64,000 nucleotides of DNA. Origin: an uncultured Prevotellaceae bacterium. GTDB lineage: Bacteria > Bacteroidota > Bacteroidia > Bacteroidales > Bacteroidaceae. The stretch is taken from the NCBI GenBank assembly GCA_900320045.1, contig ONQT01000001.1, positions 1 to 64,000 on the forward strand, in the 5' to 3' direction. The notes beneath the pieces are model-generated. The model was not told where the DNA came from. It did no database searches and was given only the letters and a program-made list of their open reading frames with translations. Numbering within the stretch: position 1 is the stretch's first letter; each line of letters starts with the position of its first letter. Of the stretch, positions 51,573-59,678 are shown in pieces. Position numbers and translations under genes: made by a program.

Positions 51573-52931
51573 ATGGTGGATATCAAAGCATTATACAAGC
51601 TGTACCAACAGCATCCGCAGATTACTACGGACTCTCGTGACTGTCCTGAGGGTAGCATCTTCTTAGCCCTCAAAGGCGAATCGTTTAATGGTAACCAATT
51701 TGCTCTTCAGGCATTGGAGAAAGGTTGCAGCTACGCAATAGTCGATGAGGATATAGAAACCTCTCATCTCTCACCTCTCACCTCTCATCTCTTAAAGGTA
51801 GACAATTGCCTGCAGACCTTCAAGGATTTGGCGCGTGAGCACCGTCGTCAGTTTCAGGTGCCTGTTGTTGGCATTACAGGTACTAATGGCAAGACAACCA
51901 CCAAGGAATTGATTCGTACCGTACTCGCTGAATGCTATAACGTCATGGCAACAGAAGGTAACTTCAACAACGATGTGGGTGTGCCTAAGACGTTGTTCCG
52001 CCTCAACGAAGATCACGATATTGCCGTGGTAGAGATGGGTGCCTCGCATCCAGGCGACATAAAGACATTAGTAGAGACGGCAGAGCCCACCTGCGGCCTC
52101 ATCACCAACGTAGGACGCGCCCACCTGCAAGGCTTCGGCTCTTTCGAAGGTGTGTGCCAAACGAAGGGCGAGTTGTACGACTTCCTCGTCAGCCACGAAT
52201 GTCCCATCTTCATCAATCGCGACAACGAGCACCTGATGCGGATGATTCAAGAGAGAAGCGAAACCAACACCCAACATCCAACTCCCGATGTCTACTTCTA
52301 CGGCCAGAGCGATAGCGAGGACATCCTGATTCGTGGCGAGGTCATCAGCTGCGCCCCCTTCCTCAAGTTCCGCTGGCGCGAGCAGGACTTCGACACCCAT
52401 TACACTTCAGCATGGATGGAAGTGCAGACGCACCTCATTGGCGCATACAACCTGGACAACATGCTGGCTGCCATCATCGTGGGTTACGTCAACAACATCC
52501 CCTTCGAGCAGATCAACCACGCCCTGGAAAACTACGTGCCCACCAACAACCGCTCGCAACTGACGGAGACGGCAACGAACCACCTCATCGTGGATGCCTA
52601 CAACGCCAACCCCACGTCGATGAAAGCCGCTATCGACAACTTCCGACTGATGGAGGTGTCGCCCAAGATGGCAATCTTAGGAAAGATGGGCGAGCTGGGC
52701 GACGTCTGTCAGGAGGAACACCAGAAGCTGGTGGACATGCTGAAGGAGGCCAAGTTCGACGAGGTCTGGCTCGTGGGCGACGAGTTCAAGCAGACGGACT
52801 GTCCGTTCCACATCTTTAATAATATAGAAGAGGTAAAGGCGGCCATTCAGCATCAGCAGCCCCAGGGACACTACATCCTCATCAAGGGCAGCAACTCCAA
52901 CCGGTTGTTTGAGTTGCCGGCATTGCTTTAG
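51573..52931 (+). CDS. murF: UDP-MurNAc-tripeptide--D-Ala-D-Ala ligase
   Basis: Adds D-Ala-D-Ala to the peptidoglycan precursor in the cytosol. 452 residues from the ATG at 51573; a TTG at 51558 is in frame but unlikely. Mur ligase motifs: ITTDSRDCPEGSIFLALKG, the P-loop VVGITGTNGKTTTKELI, GNFNNDVGVPKTLF, EMGASHPGDIKTL, VDAYNANPTSMKAAI and ILGKMGELGD. Two inserts, residues ~62-74 (ETSHLSPLTSHLL) and ~230-238 (NTQHPTP), are encoded by heptad arrays. It may be read from the caspase-cluster promoter. It meets recO tail to tail with a 4-nt overlap. Confidence 0.94.
   Translation: MVDIKALYKLYQQHPQITTDSRDCPEGSIFLALKGESFNGNQFALQALEKGCSYAIVDEDIETSHLSPLTSHLLKVDNCLQTFKDLAREHRRQFQVPVVGITGTNGKTTTKELIRTVLAECYNVMATEGNFNNDVGVPKTLFRLNEDHDIAVVEMGASHPGDIKTLVETAEPTCGLITNVGRAHLQGFGSFEGVCQTKGELYDFLVSHECPIFINRDNEHLMRMIQERSETNTQHPTPDVYFYGQSDSEDILIRGEVISCAPFLKFRWREQDFDTHYTSAWMEVQTHLIGAYNLDNMLAAIIVGYVNNIPFEQINHALENYVPTNNRSQLTETATNHLIVDAYNANPTSMKAAIDNFRLMEVSPKMAILGKMGELGDVCQEEHQKLVDMLKEAKFDEVWLVGDEFKQTDCPFHIFNNIEEVKAAIQHQQPQGHYILIKGSNSNRLFELPALL
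51759..51793. repeat. Heptanucleotide array inside murF
   Basis: Five contiguous 7-bp units: ACCTCTC, ATCTCTC, ACCTCTC, ACCTCTC, ATCTCTT. A second short array (ACCAACA, CCCAACA, TCCAACT) lies at 52263-52283 in the same gene. Confidence 0.8.
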
Positions 52932-53695
52932 GCCCACAGCTCCTGCAGTACGCTAAGGCTCTTCAGCTCAGGGAATTGCGGAATGTGCAGACGGTAGTAG
53001 TGCAACAGCACTTCGGTGATGCGGTTGCGGTCGTGGCGTGACAACTGGAAAAGATGCATCGTGGGGAAATCCATACGCATCATCTGACGAATGAGACCAG
53101 CCTCAGCAGGTTGCAGGACGTCACGATGCATAGGAGCCGACGAGCAAAAGCGCCCCTCGCGCAAGTCGAAGAACAGCTCACTCCCCTCGTCCTTCAAGAT
53201 TCCTTCGCCCCTTTGAGAGGGGTTAGGGGTGAGGTCCAGGTTCGGATAGAAGCCCAGGAATCGGCTCATGCGCATCAGAAAGGCGAGATGGAAGTTGGCG
53301 AAACCAACTTCCACGGTATCGAGCCACAGCATGGAGTCGCAGATATAGGAGAACAACGGCACGTCCTTCTGCTCGGAGCGCAGGGCATGATACAGAAACT
53401 CTGCCGTAAAGAGCGAGATGGCCAACTTCTCGGGCGAGAACGGAATGTTGGTATACGCCGTCAGCATGCGGGCATCCTTGAGCTTCTGCAGTTGCACCCG
53501 TTGACGCAGATCGCACTCCACCTCCAGAAGTGTCATCGGCTGGAAGTACTGCTTCTTCAGGCGCGACTTCTGGGTCTTGGGCAAGGGCACGATAAACGAC
53601 AGTCTGCCCTGTTCGCGGGTAAACATATCGACGATGATACGCGTCTCGCCATACTTGAAAGCATGCAGCACAATGGCCTCGGTCTTCACTAACAT
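52928..53695 (-). CDS. recO: DNA repair protein RecO
   Basis: Helps RecA load on SSB-coated DNA in the RecFOR pathway. 255 residues from the ATG at 53695 (MLVKTEAIVLHAFKYGETRIIVDMFT), with the N-terminal OB fold (LSFIVPLPKTQKSRLKKQYFQPMTLLEVE) and a helical C-terminal domain (LYHALRSEQKDVPLFSYICDS). Residues ~154-165 (LTPNPSQRGEG) are an in-frame copy of the CTCACCCC palindromic repeat. The promoter box ends 5 nt before the ATG, so the mRNA is probably leaderless. Upstream in-frame codons lie within the promoter and are rejected. Confidence 0.9.
   Translation of the reverse strand: MLVKTEAIVLHAFKYGETRIIVDMFTREQGRLSFIVPLPKTQKSRLKKQYFQPMTLLEVECDLRQRVQLQKLKDARMLTAYTNIPFSPEKLAISLFTAEFLYHALRSEQKDVPLFSYICDSMLWLDTVEVGFANFHLAFLMRMSRFLGFYPNLDLTPNPSQRGEGILKDEGSELFFDLREGRFCSSAPMHRDVLQPAEAGLIRQMMRMDFPTMHLFQLSRHDRNRITEVLLHYYRLHIPQFPELKSLSVLQELWA
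53202..53236. repeat. CTCACCCC-type palindromic repeat inside recO
   Basis: On the minus strand it reads CTCACCCCTAACCCCT then a hairpin CCCCT/AGGGG. It matches the spacer copy at 6387-6420 (ACCTCACCCC then CCTCTCC with AAGG). Confidence 0.7.
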
Positions 53696-53700
53696 GAGGG

Positions 53701-53708
53701 CAAAGGTA
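53701..53708 (-). promoter_or_regulatory. -7 box of recO (leaderless)
   Basis: TACCTTTG on the minus strand, only CCCTC between it and the recO ATG. Confidence 0.7.
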
Positions 53709-53747
53709 CGAAATATAAACAACATTTCGCATTTTTCCTCAAGAAAA

Positions 53748-53779
53748 TTTGGCCAATTGGAAAAATTGCAGTACCTTTG
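53748..53779 (+). promoter_or_regulatory. Promoter of tRNA-Glu / rpsT
   Basis: TTTG at 53748-53751, 20 nt, TACCTTTG at 53772-53779. It is divergent from the recO promoter. Confidence 0.8.
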
Positions 53780-53799
53780 CACCCGCTTTTCGTGAGCAT

Positions 53800-53871
53800 G
53801 GTCCCTTCGTCTATCGGTTAGGACGAGAGATTTTCATTCTCTAAAGAGGAGTTCGACTCTCCTAGGGACTA
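53800..53871 (+). tRNA. tRNA-Glu (TTC)
   Basis: 72-nt cloverleaf: acceptor GGTCCCT/AGGGACT, D arm with CTATCGGTTAGG, anticodon stem AGAGA/TCTCT around TTTTCAT (anticodon TTC), T arm GAGGAGTTCGACTCTCC-type. No terminator follows before rpsT. Confidence 0.95.
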
Positions 53872-53879
53872 CCTTTAAA

Positions 53880-54014
53880 TCTGTCATCGGCACAGGCAAG
53901 TGCTACCGGCAACGGGACGTGGTGGCAGAGGGCTCGAAAGAGTCCGCCCAGGGCAGTCTGCCAGACGCAAGACCCACAAGCTTTAAGTCAAACAATTAAA
54001 AATTAAACAAAACA
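53880..54014 (+). promoter_or_regulatory. Possible structured leader of rpsT
   Basis: About 135 nt between tRNA-Glu and rpsT, G+C-rich and able to fold. It includes a GNRA-capped hairpin, GGGCTC-GAAA-GAGTCC (53930-53945), and a GGCA/TGCC pairing just after it. No frame or second promoter is present. It could be an S20 autoregulatory leader or a tRNA processing spacer. Confidence 0.4.
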
Positions 54015-54269
54015 ATGGCAAACCACAAGTCATCCCTGAAGAGAATTCGTCAGGACAAGAAAAAGGCTGAGCACAACCACTACTATGCAAAGACCATGCG
54101 CAACGCTGTTCGTAAACTGCGTGCCATGACCAACAAGGAAGAGGCCGTTGCTCTGTATCCCAAAGTACAGAAGATGCTGGACAAGCTGGCAAAGAACAAC
54201 ATTATTCACAAGAATAAGGCTGCCAACCTGAAGTCCAGTCTGTGCAACCACATCAGCCAGCTGGCATAA
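54015..54269 (+). CDS. rpsT: 30S ribosomal protein S20
   Basis: An 84-residue basic helical protein that binds 16S rRNA early in 30S assembly. [21 protein letters not shown] at the start and [19 protein letters not shown] at the end are typical. It is probably transcribed with tRNA-Glu from the promoter at 53748. A strong terminator follows 35 nt after the stop. Confidence 0.97.
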   Translation: MANHKSSLKRIRQDKKKAEHNHYYAKTMRNAVRKLRAMTNKEEAVALYPKVQKMLDKLAKNNIIHKNKAANLKSSLCNHISQLA

Positions 54270-54303
54270 GCTATTTAGCCTTCGGCTAACAGCAAAAAGC
54301 TAT

Positions 54304-54340
54304 AAAGACTGCAATTCTTAACAATTTGCAGTCTTTTTTT
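54304..54340 (+). terminator. Terminator of rpsT
   Basis: 11-bp stem AAAGACTGCAA / TTGCAGTCTTT (54304-54314, 54326-54336) and a T run. Confidence 0.9.
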
Positions 54341-54375
54341 ATGCAATTTTATTCGTTTAAGTCGTAAATTATTAG

Positions 54376-54383
54376 TAACTTTG
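54376..54383 (+). promoter_or_regulatory. -7 box for gyrB
   Basis: TAACTTTG, 26 nt before the ATG. Confidence 0.6.
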
Positions 54384-54409
54384 CACAAAATTTCGACTAC
54401 AATAGAACA

Positions 54410-56380
54410 ATGGCAGAAGAACTGAACAAAGAAAACAATTATTCCGCGAGTAATATTCAGGTACTCGAGGGATTGGAGGCTGTACGCAAACGCCCAGCCA
54501 TGTATATTGGTGACATCAGCGAAAAGGGATTGCACCATCTTGTAAATGAAACCGTTGACAACTCCATCGACGAGGCGATGGCAGGCTACTGCACACACAT
54601 CGAGGTAACCATCAATGAGGACGGATCCATCACCGTACAGGACAACGGTCGTGGTATTCCCGTCGATGAGCATGAGAAGATGCACAAATCAGCCTTGGAG
54701 GTTGTTATGACTGTGCTGCACGCTGGTGGTAAATTCGACAAAGGTTCCTACAAGGTGTCCGGCGGTCTGCATGGTGTGGGTGTAAGCTGTGTGAACGCAC
54801 TCTCTACCCACATGATGTCGCAGGTGTTCCGCAACGGACACATCTACCAACAGGAATACGAGAAGGGAAAGCCCCTCTACGACGTGAAGATTGTTGGCGA
54901 TACCGACCAGACCGGTACCCGTCAGCAGTTCTGGCCCGACGGCAGCATCTTCACCACCACAGAATACAAGTATGACATCATCGCTAAGCGTATGCGTGAG
55001 CTGGCCTACCTGAATGCCGGTATCACCATCACGCTGAAGGATATGCGTCCTGACGAGGAGGGTAACCTCAAGGAAGAAGTGTTCCACGCCAAGGAGGGAC
55101 TCAAGGAGTTCGTTCGCTACGTGGATCGCCACCGCACCCACCTGTTCGACGACGTCATCTATCTGAAGACCGAGAAACAGGGTGTGCCCATCGAAGTAGC
55201 CGTGATGTACAACACGGACTACAGCGAGAACATCCACTCGTACGTCAACAACATCAACACCATTGAGGGTGGTACTCACCTGCAGGGCTTCCGTATGGCG
55301 CTGACCCGTACGTTGAAGAAGTATGCTGACGAGGATCCCAACATCTCCAAGCAGATTGAGAAGGCTAAGATCGAGCTGGCTGGCGATGACTTCCGTGAAG
55401 GTCTGACTGCCGTAATCTCTATCAAGGTCGCTGAGCCTCAGTTCGAAGGGCAGACAAAGACCAAGCTGGGCAACTCAGAGGTGGCCGGAGCCGTACAGCA
55501 GGCTGTCGGCGAAGCACTCAGCAATTATCTGGAGGAGCACCCGAAGGAGGCTAAGCAGATTTGCGAAAAGGTGGTGCTGGCTGCTACAGCCCGTATCGCT
55601 GCCCGCAAGGCTCGTGAGAGCGTGCAGCGCAAGAACCCCATGACGGGTGGCGGACTGCCCGGTAAGCTGGCTGACTGCTCGGAGAAAGACCCCAAACAAT
55701 GTGAGATATTCCTCGTCGAGGGTGACTCAGCAGGTGGTTCTGCCAAGCAGGGCCGTGACCGCCACTTCCAGGCTATCCTGCCGCTGCGCGGTAAGATTCT
55801 GAATGTGGAGAAGGTACAGTGGCACCGTGTCTTCGAGGCTGAGTCTGTCATGAACATCATCCAGTCTATCGGAGTCCGCTTCGGCGTAGACGGCGAGGGT
55901 GACCGTGAGGCCAATGTTGAGAAGCTGCGTTACGACAAGATCATCATCATGACCGATGCCGACGTCGATGGTTCGCACATCGACACCTTGATTATGACAC
56001 TCTTCTACCGCTTCATGCCGAAGGTGATTCAGGAGGGCCATCTCTACATCGCCACTCCCCCGCTCTATAAGTGTACGTACAAGAAGTTCTCTGAGTACTG
56101 TTATACCGACCAGCAACGCCAGGCCTTCATCGACAAGTACGTGGATGGCGACGAGAATGCCACTGCCCTGCACACTCAGCGCTACAAAGGTCTGGGTGAG
56201 ATGAACCCCGAGCAGCTGTGGGAGACGACCATGAATCCCGAGAACCGTCTGCTGAAGCAGGTAACGATTGAGAATGCCGCACAGGCTGACGAAATCTTCT
56301 CCATGCTGATGGGCGACGACGTAGAACCTCGCCGTCAGTTCATCGAAAAGAATGCTACTTACGCCAATATCGACGCATAA
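54410..56380 (+). CDS. gyrB: DNA gyrase subunit B
   Basis: ATPase subunit of the type II topoisomerase that supercoils DNA. GHKL domain: VRKRPAMYIGDISEKGLHHLVNETVDNSIDEA, VQDNGRGIPVDEHEK, KVSGGLHGVGVSCVNALS. Transducer, then the Toprim domain: EIFLVEGDSAGGSAKQGRDRHFQAILPLRGKILNVEK, IIMTDADVDGSHI, RYKGLGEMNPEQLWET. Length 656 lacks the proteobacterial insert, as usual for Bacteroidetes. Own promoter and terminator make it a single-gene unit. Confidence 0.98.
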   Translation: MAEELNKENNYSASNIQVLEGLEAVRKRPAMYIGDISEKGLHHLVNETVDNSIDEAMAGYCTHIEVTINEDGSITVQDNGRGIPVDEHEKMHKSALEVVMTVLHAGGKFDKGSYKVSGGLHGVGVSCVNALSTHMMSQVFRNGHIYQQEYEKGKPLYDVKIVGDTDQTGTRQQFWPDGSIFTTTEYKYDIIAKRMRELAYLNAGITITLKDMRPDEEGNLKEEVFHAKEGLKEFVRYVDRHRTHLFDDVIYLKTEKQGVPIEVAVMYNTDYSENIHSYVNNINTIEGGTHLQGFRMALTRTLKKYADEDPNISKQIEKAKIELAGDDFREGLTAVISIKVAEPQFEGQTKTKLGNSEVAGAVQQAVGEALSNYLEEHPKEAKQICEKVVLAATARIAARKARESVQRKNPMTGGGLPGKLADCSEKDPKQCEIFLVEGDSAGGSAKQGRDRHFQAILPLRGKILNVEKVQWHRVFEAESVMNIIQSIGVRFGVDGEGDREANVEKLRYDKIIIMTDADVDGSHIDTLIMTLFYRFMPKVIQEGHLYIATPPLYKCTYKKFSEYCYTDQQRQAFIDKYVDGDENATALHTQRYKGLGEMNPEQLWETTMNPENRLLKQVTIENAAQADEIFSMLMGDDVEPRRQFIEKNATYANIDA

Positions 56381-56395
56381 GCAACAAACATACCG

Positions 56396-56437
56396 AGGAG
56401 AGCCCCAACCCCACCAATGGAATTGGGCTCTCCTTTT
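56396..56437 (+). terminator. Terminator of gyrB
   Basis: 10-bp perfect stem AGGAGAGCCC / GGGCTCTCCT (56396-56405, 56425-56434) with a 19-nt loop, then TTTTG. Confidence 0.85.
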
Positions 56438-56453
56438 GTCACATGATGAGCCT

Positions 56454-57332
56454 ATGAAAAAAAACAATATTATAGACATCAACTTAGAGACAGCCCGGCA
56501 ATGGCAGGGTGCCCAATACATGGAAGACGGGCTGGTGCTCACCCACCATATTGACTATGCTCCCATTCCACAATATGCCACCCGCATGAACTTTATCTTG
56601 ATGGCACTCTGTCTGCGCGGTAAGGCCCAATACTGCATCGACACCCATGAGCAGACGGTGAACCCAGGCGACCTGATGTTCATTTCGGAACGTCACATCG
56701 TCGACAACTACATGGCATCGCCAAACTTCGAGTGTCTGTGCATCATGGTCAGCACGGCGTTCTACCACGACTTCGTACAGAATGTGAAAAACGTATCGTC
56801 CTTGCTGCTCTTCTCCATGAACAACCCCGTCGTACACCTGACCTCTGCCGAGATACAAACATATAGCAACTACTACCAGACCATCCGCGAGAAGATGGCC
56901 AACACAGAGCATCCCTATCGCACCGAACTGGTAAAAGCCTGGCTGCTATCTATGTTCTACGACATGTCTGGCGTTATCTACCGTGTAGAGCAACAGGGTC
57001 AGAAAGTACAAACCCGCGCCGACGCCTTCTTTGCGCAGTTCATCCGCCTCTTGGAACTGAACTTCCGCAACGAACGCCGCGTCAGCTGGTATGCCGAACA
57101 GTTGGGCATCACCGCCAAATACCTCTCGGAAGTCGTCAAGCAAGTATCGAAGCGTACACCCACTGACTGGATTGACAACTATGTCATTCTGGAAATGCGT
57201 GTGCTGCTGAAGAACTCTACCAAGAACATCAAGGAGATAGCCGACGAGTTGAACTTCCCCAACCAGTCGTTCCTGGGCAAATACTTCAAGGAGCATGTCG
57301 GCATGAGCCCCTCAGAATTCAGAAAGAGTTAA
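56454..57332 (+). CDS. AraC-family transcriptional regulator
   Basis: 292 residues from the ATG at 56454, which lies only 17 nt past the gyrB terminator. The N-terminal cupin-like sensor (GKAQYCIDTHEQTVNPGDLMFISERHIV, ~60-90) precedes a C-terminal double helix-turn-helix: RRVSWYAEQLGITAKYLSEVVKQVSKRTPTDWIDNYV and IKEIADELNFPNQSFLGKYFKEHVGMSPSEFRKS. A cytosolic DNA-binding protein. Its ligand and targets are unknown and no obvious target is adjacent. No promoter of its own was found, so it may depend on gyrB read-through. Confidence 0.9.
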   Translation: MKKNNIIDINLETARQWQGAQYMEDGLVLTHHIDYAPIPQYATRMNFILMALCLRGKAQYCIDTHEQTVNPGDLMFISERHIVDNYMASPNFECLCIMVSTAFYHDFVQNVKNVSSLLLFSMNNPVVHLTSAEIQTYSNYYQTIREKMANTEHPYRTELVKAWLLSMFYDMSGVIYRVEQQGQKVQTRADAFFAQFIRLLELNFRNERRVSWYAEQLGITAKYLSEVVKQVSKRTPTDWIDNYVILEMRVLLKNSTKNIKEIADELNFPNQSFLGKYFKEHVGMSPSEFRKS

Positions 57333-57351
57333 AGAGTAAACGAAAGATTGA

Positions 57352-57963
57352 TTAACAACCGAACTCTTCAGCGACATCACACAGTTCCTGATACCACGAC
57401 TCACCAAAGCGGCGAATGAGTGGCTCTTTCAGAAAACGATATACGGGAAGGTCAAGTGCCTTCCCTTTTTCACGGGCATCACGGCAGACTTCCCACCTAT
57501 GATAATTGAGACCTATCAGCCCGTTTCCGAAATTCTTCTCGCGAATAGGATAGAGCGCACAACTGATGGGCTTGACGAAGGTCGTCTTGCCATGGCGATA
57601 AGCGCTTTCCAAGGCACACAAACAGTTGTCTCCGTCATAGCAGGTGAATACACAGTCTTTACCCCGTACAATACTTGTTACCATATCACCGTCCCGGTCG
57701 GCATAGGCCACGCCCTGATGGTCTATCACACTCTGAGCCGAGGCAGAAAGCATGGGCCACACATCGTCCAGAACATCCTCCAAAGCCGCTATCTCGTCCA
57801 ACGTCACAGGAGCACCGGCATCACCTTCCACACAACAGATACCCTTGCACTTCTCGTAATCACAGCAGAACTTCTCCGTCAGTATCTCCGACGATATCAA
57901 TATGCCGCCCACTTCCATGATGGGAGGTATCTCATGCTGCCTGCCTGTCTGTTGCTCTGCCAT
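57352..57963 (-). CDS. DUF3109 family cysteine-rich protein
   Basis: 203 residues with many Cys in zinc- or iron-sulfur-like groupings: FCCDYEKCKGICCVEGDAGAPV (~33-54), CVFTCYDGDNCLCALE (~107-122), FVKPISCALYPI, WEVCRDA. This matches DUF3109, related to the YkgJ CxxCxxCC proteins. There is no signal peptide. The function is unknown; metal or cluster binding is inferred from the cysteines. It has its own promoter and is convergent with the AraC gene. Confidence 0.85.
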   Translation of the reverse strand: MAEQQTGRQHEIPPIMEVGGILISSEILTEKFCCDYEKCKGICCVEGDAGAPVTLDEIAALEDVLDDVWPMLSASAQSVIDHQGVAYADRDGDMVTSIVRGKDCVFTCYDGDNCLCALESAYRHGKTTFVKPISCALYPIREKNFGNGLIGLNYHRWEVCRDAREKGKALDLPVYRFLKEPLIRRFGESWYQELCDVAEEFGC

Positions 57964-57982
57964 AGCTTGATTTATTCTGCTG

Positions 57983-57990
57983 CAAAGGTA
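57983..57990 (-). promoter_or_regulatory. -7 box for the DUF3109 gene
   Basis: TACCTTTG on the minus strand, 19 nt before the ATG. Confidence 0.65.
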
Positions 57991-58058
57991 CTCCTTTTTC
58001 CGCGTAATTGCAAATAATATCCATAGAAATGCTGAACCAGCAGAAAAAGTCCAATAAA

Positions 58059-58090
58059 TTTGGCTTTTTACTCGATTCTTTGTACTTTTG
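58059..58090 (+). promoter_or_regulatory. Promoter of gpmI
   Basis: TTTG at 58059-58062, 20 nt, TACTTTTG at 58083-58090. Confidence 0.8.
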
Positions 58091-58132
58091 CAAACTCAAA
58101 GCAGTAAACTCATAAAATAACGAATAAACATT

Positions 58133-59656
58133 ATGGCAAAGAAAGCATTACTCATGATTCTCGACGGATGGGGAATCGGAAAGCATGGTGAGGGCGACGT
58201 TATCTATCGCACCCCCACCCCGTATTTGGACTATCTGACAGCAGTCTCGGCTCACTCGCAGCTGCAGGCTAGCGGTGAAGACGTAGGTCTGCCCGATGGA
58301 CAGATGGGCAACTCAGAGGTGGGTCACCTCAACATAGGTGCAGGACGCATCGTCTATCAGGACTTGGTGAAGATCAATCGTGCCTGCAAGGACGGTTCTA
58401 TCGTTGAGAACGCCCAGGTGAAGGCTGCCTATACCTATGCCAAGGAGCACAACAAGAAACTTCACCTGATGGGGCTCTGCTCGGACGGCGGCGTACACTC
58501 CAGCCTCGATCACCTCTTCAAACTGATAGAGGTCGGCAAGCACTACGGACTGAAGAACCAAACGTTCGTTCATTGCTTCATGGACGGTCGCGATACCGAC
58601 CCCAAGAGCGGCAAGGGCTTTATCGAACAGGTCACCAAGGTCTGCGCCGAAAACGACGCTGCAATCGCCAGCATCGTAGGCCGCTTCTATGCTATGGACC
58701 GCGACAAGCGCTGGGAACGTGTCAAGGAGGCTTATGACCTCATCGTCAAGGGTGAGGGTAAGCAGAGTGCCGACATGGTCAAGGCTATGGAGGAAAGCTA
58801 TGCCGAGGGTGTGACGGACGAGTTTATCAAGCCCATTCACAATACGACCGTTAACGGATGTATCGAGGAGGGCGACGTCATCATCTTCATCAACTTCCGT
58901 AACGACCGCGCCAAGGAACTAACTATCGTGCTCACCCAGCAGGACATGCCGGAGCAGGGCATGAAGACCATCCCCGGACTGCAGTACTACTGCATGACGC
59001 CGTACGACGCCTCGTTCCAGGGCGTACACATCCTGTTCCCCAAGGAGAATGTGGAGAACACTTTGGGCGAGTACCTGTCCAGCAAGGGAAAGAAACAACT
59101 GCACACCGCTGAGACAGAGAAGTATGCTCACGTCACCTTCTTCTTCAACGGTGGTCGCGAGGCTCCCTATGAGGGTGAGGACCGCATCCTGGTACCTTCT
59201 CCCAAGGTGGCTACCTATGACCTGAAGCCTGAGATGTCGGCCTACGAGGTAAAGGACAAGCTCGTGGCCGCCATCAATGAGAACAAATACGACTTCATCG
59301 TCGTCAACTTTGCCAACGGTGACATGGTAGGACACACGGGTGTCTACAACGCCATCGCCAAGGCTGTCTGGGCCGTTGACCACTGTGTACACGATGTCAT
59401 CGAGGCTGCCAAGGCCAACGACTACGAGGCCATCATCATTGCCGACCATGGTAATGCCGACAACGCCATCAATCCTGATGGAACGCCGAATACCGCCCAC
59501 TCGCTGAATCCCGTTCCTTTCATCTATGTGACCAACAACAATTCGGCAACGGTGAAAGACGGACGTCTGGCCGACGTGGCTCCCAGTATCCTGCACATCA
59601 TGGGACTGGAGCAGCCTGCCGACATGACGGGCGAAAACCTTATCAAAGATAATTGA
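58133..59656 (+). CDS. gpmI: 2,3-bisphosphoglycerate-independent phosphoglycerate mutase
   Basis: Interconverts 3- and 2-phosphoglycerate in glycolysis using two Mn ions. Alkaline-phosphatase-like core: [41 protein letters not shown] (the phosphorylated Ser is in NSEVGH), [68 protein letters not shown]. Length 507 is standard. The next gene starts 10 nt later inside a heptad array. Confidence 0.97.
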   Translation: MAKKALLMILDGWGIGKHGEGDVIYRTPTPYLDYLTAVSAHSQLQASGEDVGLPDGQMGNSEVGHLNIGAGRIVYQDLVKINRACKDGSIVENAQVKAAYTYAKEHNKKLHLMGLCSDGGVHSSLDHLFKLIEVGKHYGLKNQTFVHCFMDGRDTDPKSGKGFIEQVTKVCAENDAAIASIVGRFYAMDRDKRWERVKEAYDLIVKGEGKQSADMVKAMEESYAEGVTDEFIKPIHNTTVNGCIEEGDVIIFINFRNDRAKELTIVLTQQDMPEQGMKTIPGLQYYCMTPYDASFQGVHILFPKENVENTLGEYLSSKGKKQLHTAETEKYAHVTFFFNGGREAPYEGEDRILVPSPKVATYDLKPEMSAYEVKDKLVAAINENKYDFIVVNFANGDMVGHTGVYNAIAKAVWAVDHCVHDVIEAAKANDYEAIIIADHGNADNAINPDGTPNTAHSLNPVPFIYVTNNNSATVKDGRLADVAPSILHIMGLEQPADMTGENLIKDN

Positions 59657-59678
59657 TAATTGACAATTGATAATTGAC
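59651..59678. repeat. Four AATTGA(T/C) heptads at the gpmI-DUF4294 junction
   Basis: AATTGAT, AATTGAC, AATTGAT, AATTGAC, contiguous. They contain the gpmI stop and the only usable (TTG) start of the next gene. Confidence 0.85.

Noticed and set aside
53696..53782. 29-residue N-terminal extension of RecO
   Set aside because: It would be encoded by the promoter and upstream A+T-rich DNA; similarity to RecO starts at the ATG at 53695.
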